Source: Acidobacteriota bacterium (lineage in GTDB: Bacteria; Acidobacteriota; Vicinamibacteria; Vicinamibacterales; UBA2999). Taken from it: DNA of 64,000 nucleotides. Location of the stretch: assembly GCA_947482665.1 (NCBI GenBank), contig CANKJK010000003.1:281432-345431 (forward strand). Reading direction: 5' to 3'. The notes beneath the pieces were generated by a model that was not told the DNA's origin, made no database searches, and saw only the letters and a program-made list of their open reading frames with translations. Both the position numbers and the translations under genes were made by a program. Below, piece by piece: positions 8,370 through 18,117 of this stretch. Numbering within the stretch: position 1 is the stretch's first letter; each line of letters opens with the position of its first letter.

Positions 8370-9571
8370 ACCGGTCGCGAATCTCAATCCTGGTGGGTGT
8401 GGTGGTGCTGCTGGCCGCGGTCGGCGGTGGCCTGGTCTGGTTTGGTGCCGGAAAGGAAAGCACCGACGACGCGCAGGTTGACGCCCATGTGACACCGGTC
8501 GCCGCCCGCGTCGGAGGCACGGTGCGGACCGTCGCCGTGGTTGAGAACCAGATGGTCGAGGCTGGCGCGCTGCTCGTCGAGATCGATGCGCGGGATTATG
8601 CCGTCGCGGTGGAGCGGGCCAAGGCCGAGCTCGCCGACGCCGAGGCCGCCGTGGCGATGGCTCGCGCGAACCTCCCGATCACCCAGGCGACGGCGACCGG
8701 CGGTGCCGCGTCCGCGAGGGAAGCCATCACGCGCGCGCAGGCCGGCGTGGAGGAGGCGCGCAAGGGGGTCGAAGCGGCCACCGCCCGCGTCAATGTCGCG
8801 AAGGCGAGAGTCGCCGAGGCTGATGTCGTGGTCCGCCGCGCCGCGAAAGACGTGGAGCGGCTGAAGGGCCTTCTCGCGAAGGATGAGATCGCGCAGCAGC
8901 AGTTTGATGCCGCGGTGGCCGGTGCTGACGCGGCCAAGGCGTCGCGGGACGCGGTGCTCGCGCTGGTGACCGAGGCCGAGGCGGGCATTCGGGCGGCCGA
9001 GAGCCGCCTCGCGATGTCCCAGGCTGGAGAGCAGCAGGCGAAGGCCGGCCTGACCTCGGCCGACACCGTGCCGCAGCAGATGGCGGCGGCACAGGCCCGG
9101 CAGGGATCGGCCGATGCCCGTGTGCAGCAGGTGCGGGCGCAGCTCGAGCAGGCGGAGCTGAACCTGCAGTACACGCGCATCACCGCGCCGGCCGCCGGCA
9201 TCGTGAGCCGCAAGTCGGTGGAGCCGGGCCAGGTCGTGCCGGCCGGGCAGTCGCTCTTCGCGATTGTCGCGCTGGACGCGGTGTGGGTGACGGCGAACTT
9301 CAAGGAGACGCAGGTCGAGGCCATGCGACCCGGTCAGTCGGTCACCCTCGAGGTGGATGCGTACAAAGGCCATCCCTTCCGCGGTCATATCGAGAGCGTG
9401 TCGCCGGCCACCGGCGCCCGCTTCAGTCTGCTGCCGGCCAACAACGCCACGGGCAACTTTGTGAAGGTCATCCAGCGCGTGCCCGTGCGGATCCTCGTCG
9501 ACGCGGGACAGGACGCCACCCACGTGCTGCGGCCCGGGATGTCGGTCGTGCCGACGGTCCACACGCACTGA
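8366..9571 (+). CDS. HlyD/EmrA-family periplasmic adaptor
   Basis: This membrane-fusion protein links an inner-membrane transporter to TolC. It has 401 residues with one N-terminal transmembrane helix (ISILVGVVVLLAAVGGGLVWF). The biotinyl-lipoyl half follows (STDDAQVDAHVTPVAARVGG), then a long alanine-rich coiled-coil hairpin (about 85-260), the second lipoyl half LQYTRITAPAAGIVSRKSVEPGQ, and a beta-barrel region. DDAQVDAHV is typical of EmrA-like partners of MFS pumps. The start is GTG at 8366, inside the stop of the TolC gene. No substrate can be read from the sequence. Confidence 0.9.
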   Translation: MNRSRISILVGVVVLLAAVGGGLVWFGAGKESTDDAQVDAHVTPVAARVGGTVRTVAVVENQMVEAGALLVEIDARDYAVAVERAKAELADAEAAVAMARANLPITQATATGGAASAREAITRAQAGVEEARKGVEAATARVNVAKARVAEADVVVRRAAKDVERLKGLLAKDEIAQQQFDAAVAGADAAKASRDAVLALVTEAEAGIRAAESRLAMSQAGEQQAKAGLTSADTVPQQMAAAQARQGSADARVQQVRAQLEQAELNLQYTRITAPAAGIVSRKSVEPGQVVPAGQSLFAIVALDAVWVTANFKETQVEAMRPGQSVTLEVDAYKGHPFRGHIESVSPATGARFSLLPANNATGNFVKVIQRVPVRILVDAGQDATHVLRPGMSVVPTVHTH

Positions 9572-9572
9572 C

Positions 9573-11135
9573 GTGACCGCCACGGAGACGCCCGCCGCCA
9601 ACCGCTGGATCATCGCGCTCGCGGTGATGTCGGCCACCTTGATGGAGGTGCTCGACACCACGGTGGTCAACGTCTCGCTGCCGCACATCGCCGGCAACCT
9701 GTCGGTGAGCATCAATGAAGCCACCTGGGTGCTGACGTCGTATCTGGTCGCCAACGCCATCGTGCTGCCGATGACCGGGTGGCTCGCCACCGTGCTCGGC
9801 CGGAAGCGCCTGCTGCAGATCTCGATCTTCGGCTTTACCGGCGCGTCGTTTCTGTGCGGGCTCGCGCCGTCGCTGCCGCTCCTCATCCTCTTCCGGATCG
9901 TGCAGGGCACCTTCGGCGGCGTCCTGCAGCCGCTCTCGCAGGCAGTGCTCCTGGAAACCTTCCCGCTCCACGAGCGCGGCAAGGCGATGAGCTTCTGGGG
10001 CATCGGCATGATGGTCGCGCCCATCCTCGGCCCGGTGTTCGGCGGCTGGGTCACCGACTCCTTCAGCTGGCGCTGGCTCTTCTATGTGAACCTGCCGGTT
10101 GGCGTTGTCGCCATGTTCATGACGCAGACGTATCTCATCGATCCCCCGTACCTGCGGAACACCATCCGGAAGATCGACTACTGGGGTATCGCGCTGCTCG
10201 TCATCGGGATCGGTGCGCTCCAGCTGTTCCTGGACAAGGGCGCCGACGAGGACTGGTTCGATTCGCGCCTCATCATCACGTTGCTCACCGTGGCGGCGGT
10301 GGCGATCGTCACGCTGGTCGTCCATGTGCTCACCACCGAGGACCCGATCATCGACCTGGGTGTCCTGAAAGACTCCACCTACGCGGTGGGGCTCTCGCTC
10401 ATCACGGTGCTGGGCTTCGTCCTCTTCGGCAGCATGATGGTGCTGCCCGTGTTCCTGCAGACATTGATGGGATATCCCGCGATGCAGGCGGGTCTGGCCC
10501 TCGCGCCCAGGGGGCTCGGCGCCCTGATCATGATGCCGGTGAGCGGCATCCTCGTCGCGCGCGTCGACACGCGGAAGCTCATCACCGTGGGACTCTTCGT
10601 CGCGTCGCTGCCGCTCTTCTGGCTCGCGCAGATCGACATGAACGCCGGCTACTGGGACGTCTTCTGGCCGCAGCTGGCCCAGGGGATGGGCATGTCGCTG
10701 CTCTTCGTGCCGCTGTCGACGACGACCATGGCGAGGGTGCCCAAGCACAAGATCGGGAATGCGACCAGTCTCTTCAGCCTGATGCGCAACGTCGGCGCGG
10801 GTATCGGCGTCGCCGTGATGGGGACGCTCCTGACCCACTTCCGGGAAAAGGGCGTGCAGACGGTCGGCGCGAGCATCACCGCCTATGACGCCGCGTCACA
10901 GGCGACACTGGCGCAGTTGATCGCAGGCTTCCGTGCCGCGGGTGCGGACACGGCGACGGCGACGACCCAGGCCTACGCCACGATGTCGGGGATGGTCTAC
11001 CAGCAGGCGTCGATGGTGTCGTTCATCACGCTCTTCCGCTTTGCGGGCGCGATGTTCCTGGTGATGCTGCCGCTGGTGTTCCTGATGCGCCGCCCGGACA
11101 TGAAGTCCCCGGGCGACACGCCTCCCGCGCACTGA
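9573..11135 (+). CDS. DHA2-family MFS drug transporter (EmrB/QacA type)
   Basis: This 520-residue proton-coupled exporter has about 14 hydrophobic segments. It carries the DHA2 signature MEVLDTTVVNVSLPHIAGNL in the first helix, the loop motif MTGWLATVLGRKRL, and the antiporter motif C region GIGMMVAPILGPVFGGW. Its stop lies 25 bases from the convergent end of rlmN. With the preceding TolC and EmrA-like genes it makes a complete tripartite efflux operon for hydrophobic toxic compounds; the specificity is unknown. The start is GTG at 9573, directly after the adaptor stop. Confidence 0.93.
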   Translation: MTATETPAANRWIIALAVMSATLMEVLDTTVVNVSLPHIAGNLSVSINEATWVLTSYLVANAIVLPMTGWLATVLGRKRLLQISIFGFTGASFLCGLAPSLPLLILFRIVQGTFGGVLQPLSQAVLLETFPLHERGKAMSFWGIGMMVAPILGPVFGGWVTDSFSWRWLFYVNLPVGVVAMFMTQTYLIDPPYLRNTIRKIDYWGIALLVIGIGALQLFLDKGADEDWFDSRLIITLLTVAAVAIVTLVVHVLTTEDPIIDLGVLKDSTYAVGLSLITVLGFVLFGSMMVLPVFLQTLMGYPAMQAGLALAPRGLGALIMMPVSGILVARVDTRKLITVGLFVASLPLFWLAQIDMNAGYWDVFWPQLAQGMGMSLLFVPLSTTTMARVPKHKIGNATSLFSLMRNVGAGIGVAVMGTLLTHFREKGVQTVGASITAYDAASQATLAQLIAGFRAAGADTATATTQAYATMSGMVYQQASMVSFITLFRFAGAMFLVMLPLVFLMRRPDMKSPGDTPPAH

Positions 11136-11158
11136 GGCGGCCGCGGCCCCGAGCCGCC
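11136..11158. terminator. possible hairpin between convergent MFS and rlmN genes
   Basis: The arms GGCGGC and GCCGCC are separated by 11 bases in the 25-base gap between two convergent genes. The position suits a bidirectional terminator, but there is no T tract on either side. Confidence 0.3.
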
Positions 11159-11160
11159 GG

Positions 11161-12237
11161 TCAGCGGATCAGGTTCGCCATCACCTGCGCGGCGGACTTC
11201 TTCGTCCCGCCCTCGACGATGAGCTGACCGCAGGCTGCGCGGATGTCACGCCCGCGGCTTTTGCGCACCATCACCGTGAGTCCCCGGTCGGCGAGGATGC
11301 CGGCGAAGCGGTCTACGCGGTCGTCCGACGGCCGCTCGTAGGGGATGCCCGGCGCGGGATTGAGCGGGATCAGGTTCACCTTGGCCTTGATGCCGTCGAG
11401 CAGCGTCACGAGGCGCTTCGCATCCTCGGGTGTGTCGTTCACGCCGTCGAGCATCACGTACTCGAAGGTGATCCGGCTTCGGTGCCGGACCGGGAAGCGG
11501 CGGCAGACATCGAGGATGTCGTGCAGGGAGTACCGTTTGTTTGGCGGCACCAGCCGCGTCCGCATCTCCTCCGTGGTCGCATGGAGCGAGACCGCGAGGT
11601 TGGGCATCAGCGGCTCGGCGGCCAGACGCTCAAGCGCGGGCACGATGCCGACCGTCGAGAGCGTGATGCGTTTCGGTGAGAGCGCCAGGCCGTCCGGCTC
11701 GTGCAGCATCCGGATGGCCTGCATCGTGGCGTCGTAGTTGTGGAGGGGCTCGCCCATGCCCATCAACACGATGTTGAAGGGCTCGCCCAGCAGGCCCGTG
11801 GCCTTCGCCAGGACCCGCACCTGTCCGACAATTTCGCCGGCCGTCAGATTCCTGACAAGCCCCATCTTGCCCGTCAGGCAGAAGTCGCACGCCATGGCGC
11901 AGCCGACCTGGGTCGAGATGCAAAAAGTCATCGACGGCGTGTCGGGAATGAAGACGGCCTCAATCTGCCGGCCATCGGCCAGGGCGAGTGCCAGCTTGCG
12001 GGTGCCGTCGCTGGAGGTGGCGTCGGCCGCGATGCGCGGCGTCTCCACGCGGAAGCGGGCGCCCAGTTCGGCCCTGAGATCCCGCGGGAGGTCCGTCATG
12101 TCCTCGAATCGGTCCACGCCGCGGCGGTGAATCCACCGGTAGATCTGGCGTGCGTGGAAGCGCGGCGCGCCGATGGCGGCAACGGCCGCCTCCAGCTCGT
12201 CCGGCGTGCATTCCGCGAGATTCGTCAGTGGTTCCAT
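11161..12237 (-). CDS. rlmN: dual-specificity 23S rRNA A2503 / tRNA A37 C2-methyltransferase
   Basis: This radical-SAM enzyme methylates C2 of A2503 in 23S rRNA and A37 in some tRNAs. In the 358-residue protein the cluster cysteines are C113, C117 and C120 (CAMACDFC). The methyl-carrying cysteine is in RGRDIRAACGQL at about 336, and GMGEPLHNYD and SLHATTEEMR are present as expected. The N-terminal accessory helices contain FHARQIYRWIHRRGV. It is divergent from the M16 peptidase gene with only 28 bases between the two starts, so their promoters must overlap. Confidence 0.96.
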   Translation of the reverse strand: MEPLTNLAECTPDELEAAVAAIGAPRFHARQIYRWIHRRGVDRFEDMTDLPRDLRAELGARFRVETPRIAADATSSDGTRKLALALADGRQIEAVFIPDTPSMTFCISTQVGCAMACDFCLTGKMGLVRNLTAGEIVGQVRVLAKATGLLGEPFNIVLMGMGEPLHNYDATMQAIRMLHEPDGLALSPKRITLSTVGIVPALERLAAEPLMPNLAVSLHATTEEMRTRLVPPNKRYSLHDILDVCRRFPVRHRSRITFEYVMLDGVNDTPEDAKRLVTLLDGIKAKVNLIPLNPAPGIPYERPSDDRVDRFAGILADRGLTVMVRKSRGRDIRAACGQLIVEGGTKKSAAQVMANLIR

Positions 12238-12265
12238 GAATCGTGTCGCGCAGACCGCGACTCAC

Positions 12266-13564
12266 ATGGATAATAGATGTTCCAGCCCCGCCGTGCCCGA
12301 CCCACAGGTAGTCCGCGACGTCCTTCCGAATGGTCTCCGTGTCCTCACGGAGCCCATGCCGCATGTCCGGTCGGTGTCCATCGGCGTGTGGCTCGCGCGC
12401 GGGTCGCGCCACGAGCCGGTCGAGCACGCCGGCATCGCGCATTTCGTGGAGCACATGCTCTTCAAGGGCACCGGCACCCGCTCTGCCGAGGATATTGCCC
12501 AGGAAATCGACTCCATCGGCGGCCAGATGGACGCCTTCACGGCCAAGGAGTACGCCAGCTACTACCTGAAGGTGCTCGACGAGCACCTGCCGTTGGCCCT
12601 GGACGTCATCGCCGACATCGTCCGCCGCCCGGCCTTCGCGGCCGATGATATCGAGCGCGAAAAGAAGGTCGTCCTCGAAGAGATCAAGATGGTGGAGGAC
12701 ACGCCGGACGATCTCGTCCACGAATTGTTCTCCGAGCAGTTCTGGAAGGACCATCCGCTCGGCCGCCCGATTCTCGGCGTGCCCGAGACGGTCTCCGCCT
12801 TCGATCAGGACGCCCTCCGGCGCTACTTCGCGAGCACCTACCACGCGGGCAATCTCATCATCTCGGCGGCCGGGCACGTGACGCCAGAGCAGGTGCGGGA
12901 ACTGGCCGAGAAGCACTTCGGTGACCTGCCCGGCGCGATCGAGACCGCCGTGGAAACAGCCCCGGTCGTCGTGCCGCACGTCCTGATCCGCAAGAAGGAG
13001 CTGGAGCAGAGCCACGTCTGCCTTGGCACTGACGGCTACCCGCAGGACCACGTCGACCGCTACGCCAGCTACGTCCTGAACACGGTGCTCGGCGGCTCGA
13101 TGAGCTCGCGCCTCTTCCAGAACGTGCGCGAGAAGCGCGGGCTCGCCTACTCGGTCTTCAGCGGTCTCAACGCCTATCGCGATTCCGGGTGCTTCACCGT
13201 CTACGCGGGCTGCGCCAACGAGGCGGTCGCGGAACTCGTCGACGTGGTCGTCGCCGAGATCCGGCGCATCAAGAAGGAGCCGCCCTCCGAGGGCGAGCTT
13301 CGCCGCGCCAAGGACCATCTCAAGGGCAGCCTGATGCTGAGCCTGGAGAGCACCTCGAGCCGGATGTCCAACCTGGCCCGCGAGGAAATCTACTTCCAGC
13401 ACTTCGTCACGTTGGACGAAACGCTGGAGGGCGTGGAGCGCGTGACCCGCGACGACATGGCTCGCGTGTCGGAGCAGCTCTTCGCCGAAGACGCCCTGGC
13501 CGCGACGGTCCTGGGCGATGTCGACGACCTGACCCTGCCGCGCGAGCGGCTGGCTCTCACCTGA
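12266..13564 (+). CDS. M16-family zinc metallopeptidase (processing-peptidase-like)
   Basis: This 432-residue member of the pitrilysin/MPP family has the inverted zinc motif HxxEH (H59, E62, H63) in GIAHFVEHMLFKGT. The distal acidic residues lie in DDIEREKKVVLEEIKMVEDTP, and the C-terminal half has GGSMSSRLFQNVREKRGLAYS. The proteins most like it are the YmxG/mitochondrial processing peptidase-like bacterial enzymes. No signal peptide is visible, so it may be cytoplasmic. ATG at 12266 is taken as the start; GTG at 12293 is an alternative. It leads the purine cluster, with 16 bases to purB. Confidence 0.9.
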   Translation: MDNRCSSPAVPDPQVVRDVLPNGLRVLTEPMPHVRSVSIGVWLARGSRHEPVEHAGIAHFVEHMLFKGTGTRSAEDIAQEIDSIGGQMDAFTAKEYASYYLKVLDEHLPLALDVIADIVRRPAFAADDIEREKKVVLEEIKMVEDTPDDLVHELFSEQFWKDHPLGRPILGVPETVSAFDQDALRRYFASTYHAGNLIISAAGHVTPEQVRELAEKHFGDLPGAIETAVETAPVVVPHVLIRKKELEQSHVCLGTDGYPQDHVDRYASYVLNTVLGGSMSSRLFQNVREKRGLAYSVFSGLNAYRDSGCFTVYAGCANEAVAELVDVVVAEIRRIKKEPPSEGELRRAKDHLKGSLMLSLESTSSRMSNLAREEIYFQHFVTLDETLEGVERVTRDDMARVSEQLFAEDALAATVLGDVDDLTLPRERLALT

Positions 13565-13580
13565 GACCTGTGCCTCACCC

Positions 13581-14879
13581 ATGATCGAGCGCTACACGAA
13601 TCCCGAGATGGGTCGCCTCTGGAGCGACCAGAAGAGATACGAGACCTGGCTGGAGGTCGAACTCGCGTCGGTGGACGCGCTGGTGAACGAAGGGATCGTG
13701 CCGGCGGACGAAGCGCGGGAGCTCAGAGCGAAAGCTGGCTTCAGCGTCGACCGCATCAACGAGATCGAAAAGGTCACGCAGCATGACGTGATTGCCTTCA
13801 CGACGTCGGTGGCCGAGATCGCGGGGCCGTGCGCGCGCTGGCTCCACTTCGGGCTGACCTCGTCGGATGTGATCGACACCGCCCAGGCACTCCAGATGCG
13901 CGATGCGTGCGATCTGATCCTGCGCCTGGTCGATGGCCTTCTGGCCGCCGTGCAGACCCGCGCTGAAGAGCACCGGCGCACGCCGATGATCGGCCGCACC
14001 CACGGCGTCCACGCCGAACCGATGACAGTCGGCGTCAAGCTCGCGCTCTGGTACGCCGAGTTGGTGCGCGACCGCGACCGCATCGTCCGTGCCCGTCAGG
14101 TGATTTCGGTGGGCAAACTCTCCGGTGCGGTCGGTACCTTCGCCCACCTGCCGCCCTCGGTCGAGGAGAGCGTGTGCCGTCGCCTCGGGCTGGAGCCGGC
14201 GCCGGTGGCCTCACAGGTGATCCAGCGCGACCGCCACGCGGAGCTGATGGCGGCGCTCGCCATCACGGCGTCCACGCTCGAGAAGATGGCGCTCGAAATC
14301 CGGGGCCTCCAGAAGACCGAGATCGGCGAGATCGAGGAGCCGTTCGCGAAGGGCCAGAAGGGCTCCTCGGCGATGCCGCACAAGCGGAATCCCATCGGCT
14401 GCGAGCAGATCGTCGGCATGGCGCGCCTCATGCGCGGCAACCTCGTGGCAGCGATGGAGAACAACGCGCTCTGGCACGAGCGCGACATCTCCCACTCGTC
14501 GGTCGAGCGCGTGATCCTGCCCGACACCTTCATCGGCGTGGATCACATGCTCCGCCGCATGACCCGCATCGTGGCGGGCATGGTCGTCTATCCGCAGCGC
14601 ATGCTCGAGAACCTGAACCGCTCGCGCGGCGTCGTCTTCTCGGGCACGGTGCTCCTGGAATTGGCGCGGCGCGGCGTCTCCCGCGAGCAGGCCTACGAGT
14701 GGGTGCAGCGCAACGCCATGCGGTCGTTCCACGAGGCCGCCGACTTCAAGGGCCTGCTGCTGGCCGACGCCGACGTCACGAAGGTGCTGCCGCCGGCCGA
14801 GATCGAGCGCGCGTTCGACCTCGACGAGCAGCTTCGCCACGTGGACCACATCTTCAACCGCGTCTTTTCACGTACCTGA
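13581..14879 (+). CDS. purB: adenylosuccinate lyase
   Basis: PurB cleaves SAICAR to AICAR and adenylosuccinate to AMP, releasing fumarate in both. The 432-residue protein has the fumarase/aspartase-superfamily signature [11 protein letters not shown] with the mobile-loop serine, [14 protein letters not shown] carrying a catalytic histidine, and [17 protein letters not shown]. The length and the N-terminal [15 protein letters not shown] fit the Bacillus/Thermotoga type. It is the first of a run of purine genes on the same strand, followed eight bases later by purS. Confidence 0.97.
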   Translation: MIERYTNPEMGRLWSDQKRYETWLEVELASVDALVNEGIVPADEARELRAKAGFSVDRINEIEKVTQHDVIAFTTSVAEIAGPCARWLHFGLTSSDVIDTAQALQMRDACDLILRLVDGLLAAVQTRAEEHRRTPMIGRTHGVHAEPMTVGVKLALWYAELVRDRDRIVRARQVISVGKLSGAVGTFAHLPPSVEESVCRRLGLEPAPVASQVIQRDRHAELMAALAITASTLEKMALEIRGLQKTEIGEIEEPFAKGQKGSSAMPHKRNPIGCEQIVGMARLMRGNLVAAMENNALWHERDISHSSVERVILPDTFIGVDHMLRRMTRIVAGMVVYPQRMLENLNRSRGVVFSGTVLLELARRGVSREQAYEWVQRNAMRSFHEAADFKGLLLADADVTKVLPPAEIERAFDLDEQLRHVDHIFNRVFSRT

Positions 14880-14887
14880 GGAGTCCG

Positions 14888-15139
14888 ATGCGCGCCCGAG
14901 TGTTTGTCACCCTGAAGCCGTCGGTGTTCGACCCCCAGGGCACGACCGTCGCCGAAGCCCTGCACACGCTGGGCTACGACTCGGTGTCGGACGTGCGCCA
15001 GGGCAAGTACTTCGAGCTGGAGATCGCGGCGGCGACCGCCGACGAGGCGAAGCGGATCGCCGGCGAGGTCTCCGGGAAGCTGCTGGCCAACCCGGTGATC
15101 GAGTCCTACCGGATCGAGATCGCCGACCAGAAGGCCTGA
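14888..15139 (+). CDS. purS: FGAM synthase subunit PurS
   Basis: This 83-residue small subunit bridges PurQ and PurL in the formylglycinamidine ribonucleotide synthase complex. Typical features are [18 protein letters not shown] at the N-terminus, [17 protein letters not shown] in the middle, and [12 protein letters not shown] near the end. ATG at 14888 is preceded by GAGGAG at good spacing. It ends two bases before purQ. Confidence 0.96.
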   Translation: MRARVFVTLKPSVFDPQGTTVAEALHTLGYDSVSDVRQGKYFELEIAAATADEAKRIAGEVSGKLLANPVIESYRIEIADQKA

Positions 15140-15141
15140 AC

Positions 15142-15852
15142 GTGACCTTCGCCATCGTCGTCTTTCCCGGCTCCAACTGCGACCACGACGCCTACCACGC
15201 CGTGAAGCACGTGCTCGGCGCCAATGCCCGGTTCGTGTGGCACAAGGAGACAAATCTCCAGGGCGTGGACTGCGTGATCCTCCCCGGTGGGTTCGCCCAC
15301 GGCGACTACCTCCGCACGGGCGCCATCGCGCGCTTCTCGCCGGTGATGGCCGACGTCGTGAAGTTCGCCGAGGCGGGCGGCCCGGTCATCGGCATCTGCA
15401 ATGGTTTTCAGGTGCTGCTCGAATCGGGGCTCCTGCCCGGCGCGATGCTCCGCAATCGCAGCCTCAAATTCCAGTGCGAGCACGTCCTCGTCAAGGTGGA
15501 ACAGACCGACACGCCGTTCACGCGCGCGTGCCGGCCCGGCCAGATCCTGAACCTGCCGATCGCACACGGCGAGGGTAACTACTACGCGGAACCGGAGGCG
15601 GTGGCGCAGCTCGAACGGAATCGTCAGGTGATCTTCCGGTACGTCACGCCAGCCGGCGAGGCGGTGGACGCAGGCAACCCGAACGGGTCCGTGGCCAACA
15701 TCGCCGGACTCTGCAGCGACCGGCGCAACGTCGTCGGGCTGATGCCGCACCCGGAACGGGCCTGTGAGTCCGCCCTCGGCAGCGCCGACGGTCTCGTGCT
15801 CTTCGAGTCCGTGCTGGGCGCCGTCAAGGAAGGAGCCGTCCATGCCCGTTGA
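15142..15852 (+). CDS. purQ: FGAM synthase glutaminase subunit PurQ
   Basis: This class-I glutamine amidotransferase supplies ammonia for FGAM synthesis. In the 236-residue protein the nucleophile is Cys86 in [13 protein letters not shown], with the His/Glu pair in the C-terminal [27 protein letters not shown] at the start and [15 protein letters not shown] are classic for PurQ. The start is GTG at 15142. The last 11 bases overlap purL, consistent with coupled synthesis of the two subunits. Confidence 0.97.
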   Translation: MTFAIVVFPGSNCDHDAYHAVKHVLGANARFVWHKETNLQGVDCVILPGGFAHGDYLRTGAIARFSPVMADVVKFAEAGGPVIGICNGFQVLLESGLLPGAMLRNRSLKFQCEHVLVKVEQTDTPFTRACRPGQILNLPIAHGEGNYYAEPEAVAQLERNRQVIFRYVTPAGEAVDAGNPNGSVANIAGLCSDRRNVVGLMPHPERACESALGSADGLVLFESVLGAVKEGAVHAR

Positions 15853-18070
15853 TCCGCAGTTGCTCGAGCAGCACGGCCTGACGGTCGAGGAAGGCGCGCG
15901 CATCATCGAGTTACTGGGCCGCGAGCCATCCATCACCGAGCTAGGCATCTTCTCGGTCATGTGGTCCGAGCACTGCAGCTACAAGAGTTCCCGCGTGCAC
16001 CTCAAGACGCTGCCCACGACCGGGCCGCGCGTGCTGCAGGGACCCGGCGAGAATGCCGGCGCGGTCGACATCGGCGACGGTCTGGCGGCGGTCTTCAAGA
16101 TCGAATCCCATAACCATCCGTCGTTCATCGAGCCCTATCAGGGCGCGGCGACCGGCGTCGGCGGCATCATCCGCGACATCTTCACGATGGGGGCGCGCCC
16201 CGTGGCGCTCCTTAATTCACTCCGCTTCGGCTCGCTCGATGAGCCGCTCGTGCGCCGGAATGTCGAAGGGGTCGTCGCCGGCATCGCGGGCTACGGCAAC
16301 AGCATCGGTATTCCCACCGTCGGCGGCGAGATCGAGTTCGACGAGAGTTACGCCGGCAACCCGCTCGTGAATGTGTTCTGTCTGGGTCTGGCCAAGGCGG
16401 ATGAAATCATCCGCGCCTCGGCGACGGGCGCCGGTAACCCCGTCTTCTACGTCGGCTCGAAGACGGGCCGCGACGGCATCCACGGCGCGACGATGGCTTC
16501 GGCCGAGTTCGACGAGAAGTCCGCCGAGAAGCGCCCGGCCGTCCAGGTGGGCGACCCGTTCATGGAGAAGCTCCTCCTCGAGGCCTGTCTTGAGGTGATG
16601 CACTCCGACGCCCTCGTGGGCATGCAGGACATGGGCGCGGCCGGTTTGACGTCGTCGACCTGCGAGATGGGCTCCCGGGGTGGCGCCGGCATCGAGATCG
16701 ACGTGGCGCTCGTGCCGCAGCGCGAGACCGGCATGACGCCCTACGAGATCATGCTCTCCGAGTCGCAGGAGCGGATGCTGCTGGTCGTGAAGCGTGGCCG
16801 CGAGGCCGAGGTGGAGGCCGTCTTCACCAAGTGGGATCTCCACGCGGTCCGCATCGGCGAGGTGACCACCGACGGTCGCATGCGCGTGAAGCATCACGGT
16901 GAGGTGGTGGCTGATATCCCGAACGGCGCCCTGACCGACAACGCGCCGCAGTATCGCCGCCCGATGGCGCGCCCGGCCTGGCTCGACGAGGCGCGCACGC
17001 TGGCCTTCGACACGCTGACCCCGGCCGACGCCGGCGCGGCGTTTCTGCGGCTGCTGGCCTCCCCAGGCATTGCGAGCAAGCGCTGGGTCTACCGCCAGTA
17101 CGACCATATGGTGCGAACCAACACGATCGTGATGCCCGGCATGGGCGCGGGCACCATCCGCGTGAAGGGCACCGACCGCGCACTGGCCCTCTCGGTGGAC
17201 TGCAACGGCCGGTTCGTCTATCTCGACCCCGCGGCCGGGGCGGCGCTCGCCGTGGCCGAAGCCGCGAGGAATGTGGCGTGCGCCGGCGGCGAGCCGATCG
17301 GCGCCACCAACTGCCTGAACTTCGGCAACCCGCAGCGGCCCGAGATCATGTGGCAGTTCGGTGAGGCCGTGAGGGGCATGGGCGAGGCCTGCCGCGCGCT
17401 CGGGATCCCCATCACGGGCGGCAATGTCAGCCTCTACAACGAGACGGACGGCAAGGCCGTGCTGCCGACGCCGACGATCGGCATCGTGGGCCTCGTCGAG
17501 CACGCCGACCGGGTGGTGACCCGTGCGTTCGCCGAGGCGGGGCACGTCGTGGTGCTGCTGGGTGAAGGCCTGGGTGAGCTGGGTGGGAGCGCCTATCTGA
17601 AGGTGCTGCACGGTCTCATCCGCGGCGTGCCGCCGGCGCTGGACCTGGCGCGCGAAGGCGCGCTGCAGCGATTGCTCGTCACGTTGGCGATGGAGCGCAT
17701 CAGCCGATCCGCGCATGACTGTGCCGAGGGTGGCCTGGCCGTGACGCTGGCTGAATCCTGCTTCGACACCGGTGTGGGTGTGGATGTGGACGTGTCGGAA
17801 TTGGCCGGGCCGGCCGCCGGCTGGGGCGTGATTGCGACCCTCTTTGGCGAGTCGGCCTCGCGCGCGGTCGTCTCGGTGGCACCGGGCGATTTCGGGCGAC
17901 TCGACGCAGCGGCCCGCGCCGCGGGAGTTCCCATCACGACGCTGGGGCAGACCGGCGGAGACCGCCTGCGCATCCGCGTCGGCGGGCGTTCCGTCGTGGA
18001 TGTCGCACTGGCGGAAGCCGAGCAGACCTGGGCACATGCGATTGGCGACCGGTTTCACCGTGCGCATTGA
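15842..18070 (+). CDS. purL: FGAM synthase large subunit PurL
   Basis: This ATP-dependent 742-residue subunit is of the small, PurS/PurQ-dependent type, not the roughly 1300-residue fused enzyme. [15 protein letters not shown] carries the substrate-binding histidine. [21 protein letters not shown] is the nucleotide and magnesium site, [17 protein letters not shown] lies in the first half, and [15 protein letters not shown] and GGNVSLYNE lie in the second. ATG at 15842 is preceded by AAGGAGCC inside the end of purQ. Confidence 0.97.
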   Translation: MPVDPQLLEQHGLTVEEGARIIELLGREPSITELGIFSVMWSEHCSYKSSRVHLKTLPTTGPRVLQGPGENAGAVDIGDGLAAVFKIESHNHPSFIEPYQGAATGVGGIIRDIFTMGARPVALLNSLRFGSLDEPLVRRNVEGVVAGIAGYGNSIGIPTVGGEIEFDESYAGNPLVNVFCLGLAKADEIIRASATGAGNPVFYVGSKTGRDGIHGATMASAEFDEKSAEKRPAVQVGDPFMEKLLLEACLEVMHSDALVGMQDMGAAGLTSSTCEMGSRGGAGIEIDVALVPQRETGMTPYEIMLSESQERMLLVVKRGREAEVEAVFTKWDLHAVRIGEVTTDGRMRVKHHGEVVADIPNGALTDNAPQYRRPMARPAWLDEARTLAFDTLTPADAGAAFLRLLASPGIASKRWVYRQYDHMVRTNTIVMPGMGAGTIRVKGTDRALALSVDCNGRFVYLDPAAGAALAVAEAARNVACAGGEPIGATNCLNFGNPQRPEIMWQFGEAVRGMGEACRALGIPITGGNVSLYNETDGKAVLPTPTIGIVGLVEHADRVVTRAFAEAGHVVVLLGEGLGELGGSAYLKVLHGLIRGVPPALDLAREGALQRLLVTLAMERISRSAHDCAEGGLAVTLAESCFDTGVGVDVDVSELAGPAAGWGVIATLFGESASRAVVSVAPGDFGRLDAAARAAGVPITTLGQTGGDRLRIRVGGRSVVDVALAEAEQTWAHAIGDRFHRAH

Positions 18071-18117
18071 CCGTCGGATGACCGTAGACTACCGCCAGCC
18101 ACACGGGGGTGAGGGAC

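Noticed and set aside
12238..13580. Purine riboswitch or PurR box ahead of the pur cluster
   Set aside because: The 28-base gap before the M16 gene and the 16-base gap before purB contain no aptamer-like structure or recognisable operator.
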